From a bacterium (lineage in GTDB: Bacteria; Oederibacteriota; JAAXVQ01; JAUVAV01), in contig JAIORK010000018.1 in the NCBI GenBank assembly GCA_021108215.1, positions 62,001 through 126,000 of the forward strand: a stretch of 64,000 nucleotides of DNA, read 5' to 3'. Below are positions 1-9,282 of this stretch, in pieces. Position 1 is the first letter of the stretch. Every line of letters begins with the position of its first letter. The notes below the pieces were generated by a model, which saw only the letters and a program-made list of their open reading frames with translations, did no database searches and was not told the origin of the DNA. The translations under genes and the position numbers were made by a program.

Positions 1-435
1 CATTTTCCAAAAAGTTATCAGAAACAATTTGGCAGAGCTGCGATTGATGCCGGTGCCCATGTGGTTGTCGGCTCGCATCCCCATGTCCTGCAAGGTGTGG
101 AGTGGTATCAACAGGGCTTGATTCTTTATTCCCTCGGCAACCTGGCCTTTGGCGGCGGACGCAGTAAGCGCGCGGTGGAAAGTGCCTTGATTAAAGTGGA
201 AATGGATTTAGACTGCGGACGCCTTGCGGCATGGGCAATGCCTTTAAATGTGAACAATACCGCCACCGCTTTTATCCCCACGCCGCTACCCGGTAAGCAA
301 GGAACAAAAATTTTCAATGCATTGCAGGAATACTCGAAAAAATGGGGAACCCGCGTTGAAGTGGATGCTTCCGGTTGGGGTCAATTACTCCCGCCGTTGC
401 CCGAACCCGGGCCTATTGAAAAAACAATCGAGTAA
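1..435 (+). CDS. CapA-family metallophosphatase-like protein, 3' end only
   Basis: The reading frame is open from the first base, so the start lies outside the window; 144 codons remain. The fragment carries the histidine-rich motif GSHPHVLQG followed by LILYSLGNLAFGG, which is the C-terminal part of the PGA_cap/CapA domain (calcineurin-like fold, poly-gamma-glutamate capsule synthesis family). In such proteins the His pair helps bind a metal centre. The exact substrate cannot be told from the fragment; many bacterial members have no proven link to capsule. It converges with the leftward kinase gene 17 bp further on, and no clear terminator is seen between them. Confidence 0.8.
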   Translation, partial: HFPKSYQKQFGRAAIDAGAHVVVGSHPHVLQGVEWYQQGLILYSLGNLAFGGGRSKRAVESALIKVEMDLDCGRLAAWAMPLNVNNTATAFIPTPLPGKQGTKIFNALQEYSKKWGTRVEVDASGWGQLLPPLPEPGPIEKTIE

Positions 436-452
436 TACCGTTCACAGCAGCA

Positions 453-2858
453 TCAGGTGTTCTCGTCAATACTTTCAATATCACTCAACAACTTATTTAA
501 ATCTTCGTCACCACCCGGTATTGAGGGTTCCGGAGCTGTTCCCGCCGTCTCAGCGGCAGGCTCCGCCGCCGGCTGAGAATCAAATTCATCCAATTTCCCC
601 ATAAACGAGGTTAAATCATACGGTGACTCTTCCGAGACTTCCTCCGTCTCCGGGGCGTTTGTGCCGCCGGTTTCTTCCGAATCGGGCTTAACCTCATGCT
701 GATGATTTACAAACATCGTTGCATCCGCAGGTTCTGCGGGTGTTTCTTCCGCCATAAGCCCTTCCGTCTTTTTAAAAGATACAATAATTTCGTTGCCCTG
801 ATCCGGCAACCCCCGGTGTTCAATACTGCCGTCATGTGCATCCAGTATCTTTTTTATTATTGAAAAACGCAAACCGGTTCCGGAAATATCCAAACCCGCT
901 TCAGAATCGCTCCCGTGGAAAATCCCAAACACCTGCTCGCTTTGTGCGTCGCTCAAAGATGTGCCGCCGTCACGAATCTTGACCACCATATCGCTTAGAG
1001 TCTCCAGTGCGGTTATTTGAATCTCACCGCCAACCGCAGTAATCTTGATGGCATGTTGCACCAGATTGATGAATACCTGGCCCAGGCGATCGCTATCGAT
1101 CATAACCTGAGGAAGCGGTGACTGAATTTCCTGAATAATTTTAATCTGTTTGGTGTCTGCCTGCGGCTGGCTATTAAGCACCACATCCTGGAGCATGGAA
1201 ACCAGATCCGTCTTGGAGGGATATAGCTGAGTCACACCACTCTCCATATGTGAGATGTCCAGCAAATCCGTAATCTGTCTTTCCAAACGTGCGCTTTTAT
1301 TAATGACCACACCCAAAAACTCCTGTTGGGCATCTGTAATTTTTCCATCTTCCGAAGACAAGATTGAGGAAATATAATTTTTAATCACAGTCAACGTGGC
1401 CTTGAAGTCCTCAGACATACTGATAATTGCGTCAATACGCAGTGCGCCATCTGCTCTAATTTTTTCCAATAAGCCGTCTATTTGTGATGTGTCCGAGCCT
1501 GCCGAAGACACCTCGGCTTCCCCGGCCTGTTCACCGGCTGCGCTCAATTCTTGGTTGTGCTGCTGGAGCGATTCGATCTGCTGGCTGTAATCCTGATTCA
1601 CCACCATGGTCTGATCGTATTGCTGGCGTAGTTCGTCCAGTTCAGAGCGTGCCTGCATCAGGGCCTGATTGATACGCTCTATTTCGGCCGTATCAGCGGT
1701 GTCTGTTTCCGGGGTTGGCGCGTGTACCGGTTGACCGGTCAACCGTTCAATCAGGTCATTGATCTGATCCGTTAATTTTTCCCATTCACCTTTTCCCGGA
1801 GAATCCACCGGTGTAAGCTGGCTGCCGGGCTCAAGAATTTCCATAAGTTGACGATTAATTTTCTTCGCACCTGCTGCTGCTGTTCCGCTCACCAGGGACA
1901 TGAAAAAAAGCCCCAGCAACGCGATTAAACCCAATCCACCCAAAACAACCGGATCGCGAAACATAGATTCATTGGCAAAATTCGGGCCTACCACCCGATC
2001 CAATCCCGGCACTTCTAATAAAGTAACCGCATACACCTTTGGAATCACTGTAGGCAGATATGTCATCAAATAGCGGTTCTTTTTCCAATCCGCCTTAAGA
2101 TAACCGGCGCTTGGCTTGCGCATCATATTCTTCATCGCCTTGGGTTCTTGCTTGAGCAGCTCGCCCAGCGTCTGAGGAAATTCAGCTCTCGGCCCGGGCG
2201 TCAGACGGCGCCCGCCCTCAGTGGTAAGCAGTACCGTAAAACCGTTTTTACCAACCAACTTACGCAAAACATTCAAACCAAGTGAAATTTCTACTTGTAA
2301 AACGCCCAAATAAGCTCCGCTCCCGTTTAAACACGGCGTTGTAATCTGCAAAACAGAAAAGGTCTTGTCTTTTGAAAGAATGCGAATCGCGGTCACTCTT
2401 TGTTTGGAAGCTTCTTGATAGGCGGGTGTCGGCGCGATTGATGTCGGCGGTTTTTCTTTGCCGGTCCAGGCCAACACCTTTCCGTTTTGATCGGTAATCA
2501 ACGAGGCGTGCCAGCTTTTCTGCTTCAGCGCGGTTTGCTTAAAAATCTGTTTTTTCCGGCTGCGATCTCCCGGTCGGGTGTGCGGTCTGCGAAAACCCCG
2601 TGTATCCGCGATTTTTTCCAGCCCGGTACGATGGCGGTTAACCATGACATTAAAGCGTTCCACAGTCTGACGGCCGCTTTGTATCACCAAAGTGCCTTTC
2701 TCTTCCTCAAAGCGCTGCAATTCCATATGATTAAGACGGTCTTGCAGCATTTGAACTGACTGGACCTTCATCTGATCCCAATAGTGAAACAAGACCACGG
2801 TGCCTGAAAGCGCAAGCATCAACACCAGGCTGGAACCAAACCACGCCCTAAATTTCAT
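453..2858 (-). CDS. Degenerate membrane histidine kinase (probable pseudokinase)
   Basis: An 801-residue protein with a membrane segment at about 8-26, an extracytoplasmic sensor region to about 300, a second membrane segment at about 304-326, a coiled coil at about 390-440, a HisKA-like region at about 465-540 and a HATPase_c-like region at about 585-695, then an acidic tail of about 100 residues. The H-box reads MSEDFKATLTVIK, with Glu483 where the phospho-accepting His should be. The N-box reads NLVQHAIK (second Asn replaced by His602). The G1 box reads DGGTS instead of DxGxG, and the G2 box GTGLRFS instead of GTGLGLS. Phosphotransfer therefore looks lost, although the fold appears kept. 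A strong Shine-Dalgarno (GGGGAG) precedes the ATG. It lies downstream of gyrA on the same strand with a 163-bp gap. A scaffold or sensory role is inference; no partner regulator is adjacent. Confidence 0.8.
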   Translation of the reverse strand: MKFRAWFGSSLVLMLALSGTVVLFHYWDQMKVQSVQMLQDRLNHMELQRFEEEKGTLVIQSGRQTVERFNVMVNRHRTGLEKIADTRGFRRPHTRPGDRSRKKQIFKQTALKQKSWHASLITDQNGKVLAWTGKEKPPTSIAPTPAYQEASKQRVTAIRILSKDKTFSVLQITTPCLNGSGAYLGVLQVEISLGLNVLRKLVGKNGFTVLLTTEGGRRLTPGPRAEFPQTLGELLKQEPKAMKNMMRKPSAGYLKADWKKNRYLMTYLPTVIPKVYAVTLLEVPGLDRVVGPNFANESMFRDPVVLGGLGLIALLGLFFMSLVSGTAAAGAKKINRQLMEILEPGSQLTPVDSPGKGEWEKLTDQINDLIERLTGQPVHAPTPETDTADTAEIERINQALMQARSELDELRQQYDQTMVVNQDYSQQIESLQQHNQELSAAGEQAGEAEVSSAGSDTSQIDGLLEKIRADGALRIDAIISMSEDFKATLTVIKNYISSILSSEDGKITDAQQEFLGVVINKSARLERQITDLLDISHMESGVTQLYPSKTDLVSMLQDVVLNSQPQADTKQIKIIQEIQSPLPQVMIDSDRLGQVFINLVQHAIKITAVGGEIQITALETLSDMVVKIRDGGTSLSDAQSEQVFGIFHGSDSEAGLDISGTGLRFSIIKKILDAHDGSIEHRGLPDQGNEIIVSFKKTEGLMAEETPAEPADATMFVNHQHEVKPDSEETGGTNAPETEEVSEESPYDLTSFMGKLDEFDSQPAAEPAAETAGTAPEPSIPGGDEDLNKLLSDIESIDENT

Positions 2859-3021
2859 GTTGCACGCTCCCCGGGCAAACCGTTGCCGATTTGCCCTGCT
2901 TCGTTGTTTTTTTTGTCCCCGCCTTATGCGGTTTCGAACAGATCAAAAAAGCTGCGCGGATCATCCTGTACTGCGTCATCCTGTGAGTGGTGTCAGCGAC
3001 ATGACTTCCACCCAACAACGT

Positions 3022-5457
3022 CTATGCTTCTTCTTTAATCGCAATTCTCGCCACAGCACTGACGTAATCATTTTGAGACATTTTGATGACACGCACACCC
3101 TGGGCATTGCGCCCCACCATGTTAATATGCTTTAACGGGGTGCGAATCAATGTTCCGTTGGAGGCAATCATCATCAATTCATCCTGATCGGAAACCGACA
3201 TGATGGTCACCACCTGTCCATTTCGTTCTGTGGTCTTGATGTTGATCATACCCTGCCCGCCGCGACTCTGCGCGCGATAAGCATTTTGTTTTGTTCTTTT
3301 TCCAAAACCCTTGGTGGTCACCGTCAACAAACTTTGTTTTTCTGTTACGATCTGCATTCCCACCAAAATGTCCTTGGGTTTAAGCGAGATGCCGCGGACA
3401 CCTTTACCCGTTCGTCCGATTTCACGAATCTTCGAAACATTAAACCGGATGGCTTTACCCAGACGGGTTGCCAGCACCACATCATTTTCATCTGATGTTT
3501 CTAAAACCTGAATAAGATTATCGCCTTCCGTGAGGGTTAGTGCAATGATTCCGCCGGCGCGTGGATTGGCGTACGCCGTAAGCCGGGTTTTTTTAATCAA
3601 GCCTTTTTCCGTCGCCATAACCAAAAAGCGATCTTCGCTGAACTCTTTTACCGGGATCATGGCCTCCACGGATTCTCCCTGTTGAAGGCGGACCAAATTA
3701 ATAATCGCTTTGCCCCGCGAAGCACGCGCTGCTTCGGGAATTTCATAAACCTTAAGCCAATAGACCCTGCCTTGGTTCGTGAAAAATAAAATGTAATGGT
3801 GTGTGGATGCCACAAAAAGGTGCTCCACAAAATCGCCGTCTTTAGAACCCATGCCCATGACACCGCGTCCACCCCGCCGTTGGGCGCGGTAGGTTGATAC
3901 CGGCAGTCGTTTAATATAGCCCTTGTGGGATATGGTGATAACCATATCCTCTTCTTCAATCAGGTCCTCCACCGAGAAATCCTGGAGTGCGCCAATTATT
4001 TCTGTGCGCCGATCATCACCATATTTTTTCTTAATTTCTGCAAGCTCTTCTACGACAATCCCGAGAACCCTTTTAATACTGGCAAGAATCGAGCGCAACC
4101 GTTCGATGGTTTTGAGGAGCTCGAGATATTCATCCTCTATTTTTTTGCTTTCCAGACTGGTCAGCTGATGAAGCCGCATATCTAAAATCGCCTGTGCCTG
4201 AACATCCGACAATTTAAAATTATGAATCAACGCTTCTTTGGCAATCGGAACCGTCGCGGAAGCGCGGATAATTTTAATTACCTTATCCAAAAATTTAAGC
4301 GCAATTTTCAGACCTTCCAAAATATGAGCGCGGCGCTCTGCTTTATCAAGTTCAAACCGGGTACGCCGAAAAATAACTTCTTTGCGGTGCTCAATAAAAT
4401 GCTCTAATATTTCTTTTAAATTTAAATGCTGCGGACGACGATTCACCAGCGCAACGGTATTGACGCCAAAACTTGTACGTAATGAAGTATATTTAAAAAG
4501 ATTGTTCAATACGATCTGGGAATTATCATTTCGCCCGACTTCAATAACAATCCGAATGCCGTCGCGGTCAGACTCATCACGCAGATCTGTAATACCATCT
4601 ATTTTCTTACTTCGCACCAGGTTAGCAATATTTTCAATTAACATGGATTTATTTACCTGGTAAGGCAGTTCGGTGACAATTAAACGCTCCTTGCCGTTTT
4701 TCAACTGTTCAACCTTGACCTTGGCTTGCATTTTGATTGATCCCCGGCCGGTTTTAAAAGCACTTATAATTCCGTCACGTCCCAGGATATAGGCACCGGT
4801 CGGAAAATCCGGACCAAAAATATGTTTTTTAACCAACTGCTCAATTTTTATTTCCGGATCTTCAATGACGGCAATAATCGCATCAATCACTTCTCTCAAA
4901 TTGTGCGGCGGAATATTTGTGGCCATGCCAACAGCGATGCCGGTGGTGCCATTGACGAGCAATGCGGGGATTTTTACCGGCAGCAAACCGGGTTCGGTCA
5001 ACGAGTCATCATAGTTGGGTACAAAAGGAACCGTATCTTTATCAATATCCGCCAACATTTCCCCGGCAATTGATGCCAAGCGGGCTTCCGTATACCGCAT
5101 GGCAGCTGCCGGATCTCCATCAACCGATCCAAAATTACCCTGCCCATCCACCAGCATATAACGCATATTAAAATTCTGTGCCATGCGTACCAAAGATTCA
5201 TAAATTGCAGAATCGCCATGCGGATGGTAATTACCCATCACTTCACCAACGATCTTGGCGGATTTACGATAGGGCTTGCTGTGATGCAGTCCCATGTCAT
5301 ACATCCCGTACAAAATACGGCGATGAACAGGTTTAAGCCCATCACGGACATCCGGGAGCGCACGACCGACAATAACGCTCATGGAATAATCGAGATAAGA
5401 ATTTTTCATTTCTTCTTCGATCAATATTGGATACTGCTTTTGACCTTCGTTCTCCAT
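3022..5457 (-). CDS. gyrA: DNA gyrase subunit A
   Basis: An 811-residue breakage-reunion subunit of DNA gyrase, which with GyrB introduces negative supercoils. The N-terminal part shows [18 protein letters not shown], the quinolone-region motif [17 protein letters not shown] (Ser and Glu at the positions equivalent to E. coli Ser83 and Asp87) and the catalytic tyrosine in MRYTEARL at about residue 122. The GyrA box QRRGGRG is present in the C-terminal beta-pinwheel, which marks gyrase rather than topoisomerase IV. The length is slightly short because there is no long acidic tail. Shine-Dalgarno GGAG precedes the ATG. It is 36 bp downstream of dnaN in the same leftward run. gyrB lies on the other side of the origin, so the usual gyrB-gyrA pair is separated. 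Confidence 0.97.
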   Translation of the reverse strand: MENEGQKQYPILIEEEMKNSYLDYSMSVIVGRALPDVRDGLKPVHRRILYGMYDMGLHHSKPYRKSAKIVGEVMGNYHPHGDSAIYESLVRMAQNFNMRYMLVDGQGNFGSVDGDPAAAMRYTEARLASIAGEMLADIDKDTVPFVPNYDDSLTEPGLLPVKIPALLVNGTTGIAVGMATNIPPHNLREVIDAIIAVIEDPEIKIEQLVKKHIFGPDFPTGAYILGRDGIISAFKTGRGSIKMQAKVKVEQLKNGKERLIVTELPYQVNKSMLIENIANLVRSKKIDGITDLRDESDRDGIRIVIEVGRNDNSQIVLNNLFKYTSLRTSFGVNTVALVNRRPQHLNLKEILEHFIEHRKEVIFRRTRFELDKAERRAHILEGLKIALKFLDKVIKIIRASATVPIAKEALIHNFKLSDVQAQAILDMRLHQLTSLESKKIEDEYLELLKTIERLRSILASIKRVLGIVVEELAEIKKKYGDDRRTEIIGALQDFSVEDLIEEEDMVITISHKGYIKRLPVSTYRAQRRGGRGVMGMGSKDGDFVEHLFVASTHHYILFFTNQGRVYWLKVYEIPEAARASRGKAIINLVRLQQGESVEAMIPVKEFSEDRFLVMATEKGLIKKTRLTAYANPRAGGIIALTLTEGDNLIQVLETSDENDVVLATRLGKAIRFNVSKIREIGRTGKGVRGISLKPKDILVGMQIVTEKQSLLTVTTKGFGKRTKQNAYRAQSRGGQGMINIKTTERNGQVVTIMSVSDQDELMMIASNGTLIRTPLKHINMVGRNAQGVRVIKMSQNDYVSAVARIAIKEEA

Positions 5458-5493
5458 AGAAAAAAACTCCTATTAAAACAAATTCATTTTTAT

Positions 5494-6594
5494 TTAAATA
5501 CGCATGGGCATCACAACACAAAGATAACCCGCATCACTTTTTTCCGGTTTAAATATTCCCGGATTTAAACTGGTGGAAAGCTCCATACAACATTTTCCAT
5601 CATCCAAATTTTTTAAAACATCTAAAACATATTTTGCATTAAATGCAACCGAAAGATTTTCACCCTGATAATCAATATCCATTTCTTCCTGAGCTTCCCC
5701 CACCTCAGGTGTATTGGCGGTAATCAATAGTTTATTATTACTAATTGTATATTTAACCGAACTGGATTTATCAGATGCCATCAAGGATACACGCCTGGTT
5801 GCTGCAAGCAATTCAGCTGTTTGACTTATAATATTTTTATCGGACTCTTTTGGAATAACTTGATTGTAATTTGGAAATTGTCCATCAATTAAACGCGACA
5901 TCAAAACAACTTCTTTATCAGAAAAAATAATTTGATTATCATTTAATTGAATATTAATTTCACCTTCATCATCCATAATTTTACTTAATTCCTGCAGTGC
6001 TTTGGCTGGAACAATATAATTAAATTTTTGTGTCGGTGGTTTTTCCAGTTTTTCTTCTATAATGGCAAGACGGTGGCCGTCTGTGGATACCATGAGCATT
6101 TTATCCTTATCCACCATAAATAAAACACCATTTAAAACATAACGGGTTTCATCTGTGGAAACTGAAAAAATGGTTTTTCTTATTTTGGCATGTAACTCTT
6201 TTTTTGAAAGATTAAATCCTTTTTCAGTTTTAACTTTTGGCAATACAGGGTAATCATCTTTGGGCAGACCATTTAATTTAAAAAGTGATTTATCACATGA
6301 AAGAGTTATCATGGAATTATCACTGACTGACAAAGTCACATCACTATCAGGTAATTCTCTTACAATTTCCGATAACCGTTTGGCAGGTATGGTAATACTT
6401 CCGGGTGATGTTATTTGAGCACTTATTTGACATTTAATGGAAACTTCAAGGTCTGTTGTTGTAAGTAGTAGTGTGTTTTCATCTGCTTCAAAAAGAATAT
6501 TGGAAAGGATGGGTAGGGTGTTCCGACTTGAAACGGCGTTGAGGACGGTTTGAACACCGTGAGAAAGATCTGTGCGTTTACATATGAATTTCAT
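5494..6594 (-). CDS. dnaN: DNA polymerase III beta sliding clamp
   Basis: A 366-residue protein of normal length for the beta clamp, the ring that tethers DNA polymerase III to DNA. It opens with MKFICKRTDLSHGVQTVLNAVS and shows the three-fold clamp pattern, including the family-typical SIKCQI, TDGHRLAI and LIDGQFPNY segments, and it ends with the usual MPMRI. The start has an excellent Shine-Dalgarno (GGAGG, 8 nt upstream). It follows dnaA in the same direction after 239 bp of very AT-rich DNA, as in most bacteria, and precedes gyrA by 36 bp. Confidence 0.97.
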   Translation of the reverse strand: MKFICKRTDLSHGVQTVLNAVSSRNTLPILSNILFEADENTLLLTTTDLEVSIKCQISAQITSPGSITIPAKRLSEIVRELPDSDVTLSVSDNSMITLSCDKSLFKLNGLPKDDYPVLPKVKTEKGFNLSKKELHAKIRKTIFSVSTDETRYVLNGVLFMVDKDKMLMVSTDGHRLAIIEEKLEKPPTQKFNYIVPAKALQELSKIMDDEGEINIQLNDNQIIFSDKEVVLMSRLIDGQFPNYNQVIPKESDKNIISQTAELLAATRRVSLMASDKSSSVKYTISNNKLLITANTPEVGEAQEEMDIDYQGENLSVAFNAKYVLDVLKNLDDGKCCMELSTSLNPGIFKPEKSDAGYLCVVMPMRI

Positions 6595-6833
6595 ACTATA
6601 ACCTCCTATTAGATAAGTAAGTAGTACTAGTAATAGAGCCTGTTAATTTGTTAGTAACTCTAAAAAGCATTATGAAAAAAACATAAAGCTTAAGAAAAAA
6701 ATGTTTAAAAAAAAAAATAACCCAGGTAGAAATCAACACTATTAACAAAAAACACATAAAAAGAAAATAATTAACAAATAAAAAAAATTATTAACATAAA
6801 TATCCAAGTATTCAACAAAAAATTATAAAATTA
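6595..6833. other. AT-rich dnaA-dnaN intergenic region
   Basis: This 239-bp stretch is extremely AT-rich, with runs of A and several TTAACA and ATTAAC words. Near the dnaN side (6622-6636) the plus strand reads TAGTACTAGTAATAG, which can be parsed as five TAN triplets like the DnaA-trio element of some origins. I see no good DnaA box beside it. It may be an alternative unwinding region or just leader DNA for dnaN. Confidence 0.35.
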
Positions 6834-8219
6834 TTAACTGCTATTGTCTTTTAATTGTGTCATTAACCGGTTAACTAAATTGCGAAGTTTCTCATCACTG
6901 ACAAGTTTATCCTTAATTTTATCAAAACCATAAATAACAGTGGTATGGTCTTTGCCACCGAAAAAGCGGCCTATTTCAGGTAAAGAAAAATCAGTCATTT
7001 CTCTGGCAAGATACATCGCAATCTGTCGTGGATAAACAATGGTTGCGGTCCTTTTTTTAGCTTTAAGATCGGAAACTTTTAAATTAAATTCCTTGGCAAC
7101 GTTTTCGGTAATGCGTTCAATTGTTATTGGACGATAATCATCTGAAAAAAGATCGCGTAAAACCTCTTTGGTTAAATCAAGGGAGATGTCACTTTTGGTT
7201 AAAGAAGAATAAGCCATAACCCGAATGAGCGATCCTTCTAATTCCCGGATATTGGATTTAACCTGATTGGCAATATACGCCAACACATCGTTGGGAATAA
7301 ATACTTTTTCAGATGCAGCTTTTTTGCTTAAAATAGCGACCCGGGTTTCAAAATCGGGTAATTGGATATCGGAAACCAACCCCCACTCAAAACGTGAACG
7401 GAGCCTTTCTTCCAGTTTTATTTCCTTGGGATGAGAATCAGAGGTGGCGACAATCTGTTTATGAACATTATAAAGATCATTAAACGTATGAAAAAATTCT
7501 TCCTGCGTACTTTCTTTGCCAACCAAAAATTGAATATCATCAATCAACAAAACATCCACCGTTCTGAATTTGTCACGAAAATCCCGCATTTTTCCGGATC
7601 CGATTGAAGAAATCATTTCATTCATAAAGGTTTCAGAAGAAACATAGAGGACGCGTTTTTCGGAATTGGACTGTTTTATATAATTGCCAATAGCCTGCAG
7701 GAGGTGGGTTTTTCCCAGACCCACGCCGCCATAAATAAAAAGAGGATTATAAGATTTTGCGGGAGATTCGGCAACGGCCATGGAAGCGGCCTGGGCAAAA
7801 CGGTTGCTGTTTCCAACAACAAAACTGTCAAAGGTATATTTTGTATTAAGCGGTGTACCCAAATTTGCAATATTTTGTGTTTCATGAGCATGGAAATAAG
7901 CAGAAGGATTCATTTGCGAGGAAGTTGCCTCGGAAGAGATGGCAGTGGATTGTTGTTGCGCTTGTAATTCAGTAGAAATATTGAATAAGACAGAAACATC
8001 CTGTTGCGCTATCTTGGAAGTAATTTCTTTGAGTAATGAAAGATAATGTTCATTGAGCCAATCACAAAAAAAACGGGAAGGAACTTCAATCACGAGTTTG
8101 TTTTCAGAAAAAAGAATGGCTCGTGTTGGTGTGAACCATGTTTCAAAACTTTGTTTATTTAAATTATTTTCAAGCTCGGATAAAACGCTTGACCACAATT
8201 CATCTGCCGAAAATGACAT
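6834..8219 (-). CDS. dnaA: Chromosomal replication initiator DnaA
   Basis: A 461-residue initiator ATPase that binds DnaA boxes and melts the origin. Domain I (about 1-85) begins SADELWSSVLSELE. Domain III has Walker A GGVGLGKTHLLQ, Walker B VLLIDDIQFL and sensor residues. Domain IV ends with the DnaA-box-binding signature FGGKDHTTVIYGFDKI. I chose the second in-frame ATG (8219) because GAGG lies 6 nt before it; a start four codons upstream at 8231 would place that Shine-Dalgarno inside the gene. It reads away from the proposed origin and is followed by dnaN. Confidence 0.96.
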   Translation of the reverse strand: MSFSADELWSSVLSELENNLNKQSFETWFTPTRAILFSENKLVIEVPSRFFCDWLNEHYLSLLKEITSKIAQQDVSVLFNISTELQAQQQSTAISSEATSSQMNPSAYFHAHETQNIANLGTPLNTKYTFDSFVVGNSNRFAQAASMAVAESPAKSYNPLFIYGGVGLGKTHLLQAIGNYIKQSNSEKRVLYVSSETFMNEMISSIGSGKMRDFRDKFRTVDVLLIDDIQFLVGKESTQEEFFHTFNDLYNVHKQIVATSDSHPKEIKLEERLRSRFEWGLVSDIQLPDFETRVAILSKKAASEKVFIPNDVLAYIANQVKSNIRELEGSLIRVMAYSSLTKSDISLDLTKEVLRDLFSDDYRPITIERITENVAKEFNLKVSDLKAKKRTATIVYPRQIAMYLAREMTDFSLPEIGRFFGGKDHTTVIYGFDKIKDKLVSDEKLRNLVNRLMTQLKDNSS

Positions 8220-8558
8220 ACAAAACCTCATGAAAAAATAAAAAATTTAATATGTGAAAGAAGATAGCATAAATACGAGATTATGGGAATACAAAAAAAA
8301 GTATTCCACAAAATTATTAACAATTGTGGAAAACCGCAAAAACAATTAAAAACTAAAGGTAAAAATGAATAACAAGAGGTAAGACTGGAGATATATGCTT
8401 GAAAAATCAATAAAAAAACGGAAAATAGTTTTTAGACTGTGGAAAAAAAAAATTGCGGTATATATTAATAATGTAGCCCCATTAAACTTGACAATAAAAT
8501 AATGATTCAGTAATATGCCACATTGTAGAATTGTCTCAATAAAAGAAAGGAAATCATA
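8220..8558. other. Probable replication origin (oriC)
   Basis: This AT-rich region lies between the divergent genes dnaA and rpmH. It contains two exact matches to the relaxed DnaA box TTWTNCACA on the minus strand (8325-8333 and 8438-8446, both seen as TGTGGAAAA on the plus strand) and a weaker TATTCCACA at 8302-8310. Replication genes run outward from here on both sides, so they are co-directional with forks starting at this place. The number of boxes is modest, so the dnaA-dnaN gap could contribute too. The promoter for rpmH occupies the right end. Confidence 0.6.
8488..8516 (+). promoter_or_regulatory. Sigma70-type promoter of the rpmH operon
   Basis: A consensus -35 TTGACA (8488-8493), a 17-bp spacer and a good -10 TAATAT (8511-8516) lie 43 bp before rpmH. 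The expected start of transcription is about 8523. It would drive rpmH, rnpA, yidD and yidC. Confidence 0.75.
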
Positions 8559-8696
8559 ATGTCGAAAAGAACGTTTCAGCCGAACAATGATAAAAAGAAA
8601 AAGGATTCCGGGTTCCGGGGAAGAATGAAGACCAAACCCGGCCAAAAGACGATCAACGCAAGAAGAAAAAAGGGAAGAAAGCGAGTGAGTGCATAA
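8559..8696 (+). CDS. rpmH: 50S ribosomal protein L34
   Basis: A short gene of 45 codons starting [10 protein letters not shown] and ending in [10 protein letters not shown]. This matches L34, whose hallmark is (M)KRTFQP at the start and a basic KGRKRL-like end. The usual Arg/Lys-rich middle is present, with [11 protein letters not shown] corresponding to the common GFRxRMxTKxG. An AAAGAAAGGA Shine-Dalgarno precedes the ATG. The next gene, rnpA, starts 6 bp after the stop, its ribosome-binding site overlapping the end of rpmH. This is the standard gene order beside an origin. Confidence 0.96.
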   Translation: MSKRTFQPNNDKKKKDSGFRGRMKTKPGQKTINARRKKGRKRVSA

Positions 8697-8701
8697 GGTG
8701 A

Positions 8702-9049
8702 ATGCCTAAAGAAGCTTCTTTTTCAAAAGTCGAACGTATAACAACCAAGAAAGAATATCAGGCTGTTTTTGAGAAGGGACGAAGAATTAACGGACCCTTT
8801 ATGAAAATCCTTTGTTCTTCGGGAGAAAAAGATAGAAAAATAGGCATTATTATCAGCCGGCGCATTAAGGGTTCGGTAAAGAGAGCTCGCTACAAACGGC
8901 TTTTACGCGAGGCCTATCGCAGAAATAAAAATATGATTCCATTTGATATGAAAATTGTTGTCGTGGTTTTTAAAGATATCCGGGATGATAATTATGCGTG
9001 TGTGACGCAAGCGTTGTTGGCGATGATTAAAAGAGCAGGCGTAGAATGA
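8702..9049 (+). CDS. rnpA: Ribonuclease P protein component
   Basis: A 115-residue basic protein that assists the RNase P RNA in trimming the 5' ends of tRNAs. It has the family pattern: RITTKKEYQAVFEKGRRI near the start, GIIISRRI in the middle, and the RNA-binding RARYKRLLREAYRR motif (the RNR motif, here with Ala in place of Asn). The length is normal. It starts directly after rpmH with AAGGTGA as Shine-Dalgarno, and its stop overlaps the yidD start by 4 bp (ATGA), so the two are translationally coupled. Confidence 0.95.
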   Translation: MPKEASFSKVERITTKKEYQAVFEKGRRINGPFMKILCSSGEKDRKIGIIISRRIKGSVKRARYKRLLREAYRRNKNMIPFDMKIVVVVFKDIRDDNYACVTQALLAMIKRAGVE

Positions 9050-9255
9050 AAAAAATAGTCATAGGTCTGCTGGGAATTTATAAAAAATATTTTTCACCGA
9101 TTTTACCACTCGGCTGTCGCTTCACACCAACGTGTTCAGAATATATGATGATCGCGGTAGAAAAATACGGTGTCATTAAGGGCATGACGCTTGGAACTAA
9201 AAGACTATTAAGATGCAATCCGTTTTTTAAGGGCGGCTATGATCCGGTTCCTTAA
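9046..9255 (+). CDS. yidD: Membrane protein insertion efficiency factor YidD
   Basis: A 69-residue protein with the YidD (formerly haemolysin-like DUF37) signature: IYKKYFSPILPLGCRFTPTC followed by SEYMMIAVEKYGVIKG, LLRCNPFFKGGYDPVP at the end, and three conserved Cys. YidD helps insert membrane proteins near YidC. It overlaps rnpA by ATGA and is 27 bp upstream of yidC, which is the normal arrangement. Confidence 0.95.
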   Translation: MKKIVIGLLGIYKKYFSPILPLGCRFTPTCSEYMMIAVEKYGVIKGMTLGTKRLLRCNPFFKGGYDPVP

Positions 9256-9282
9256 AGAACAGGATTACCATTGGAGATAATT

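Noticed and set aside
2859-3021. Small gene or terminator between gyrA and the degenerate kinase
   Set aside because: No frame with a ribosome-binding site and no hairpin with a T run could be supported in the direction of transcription.
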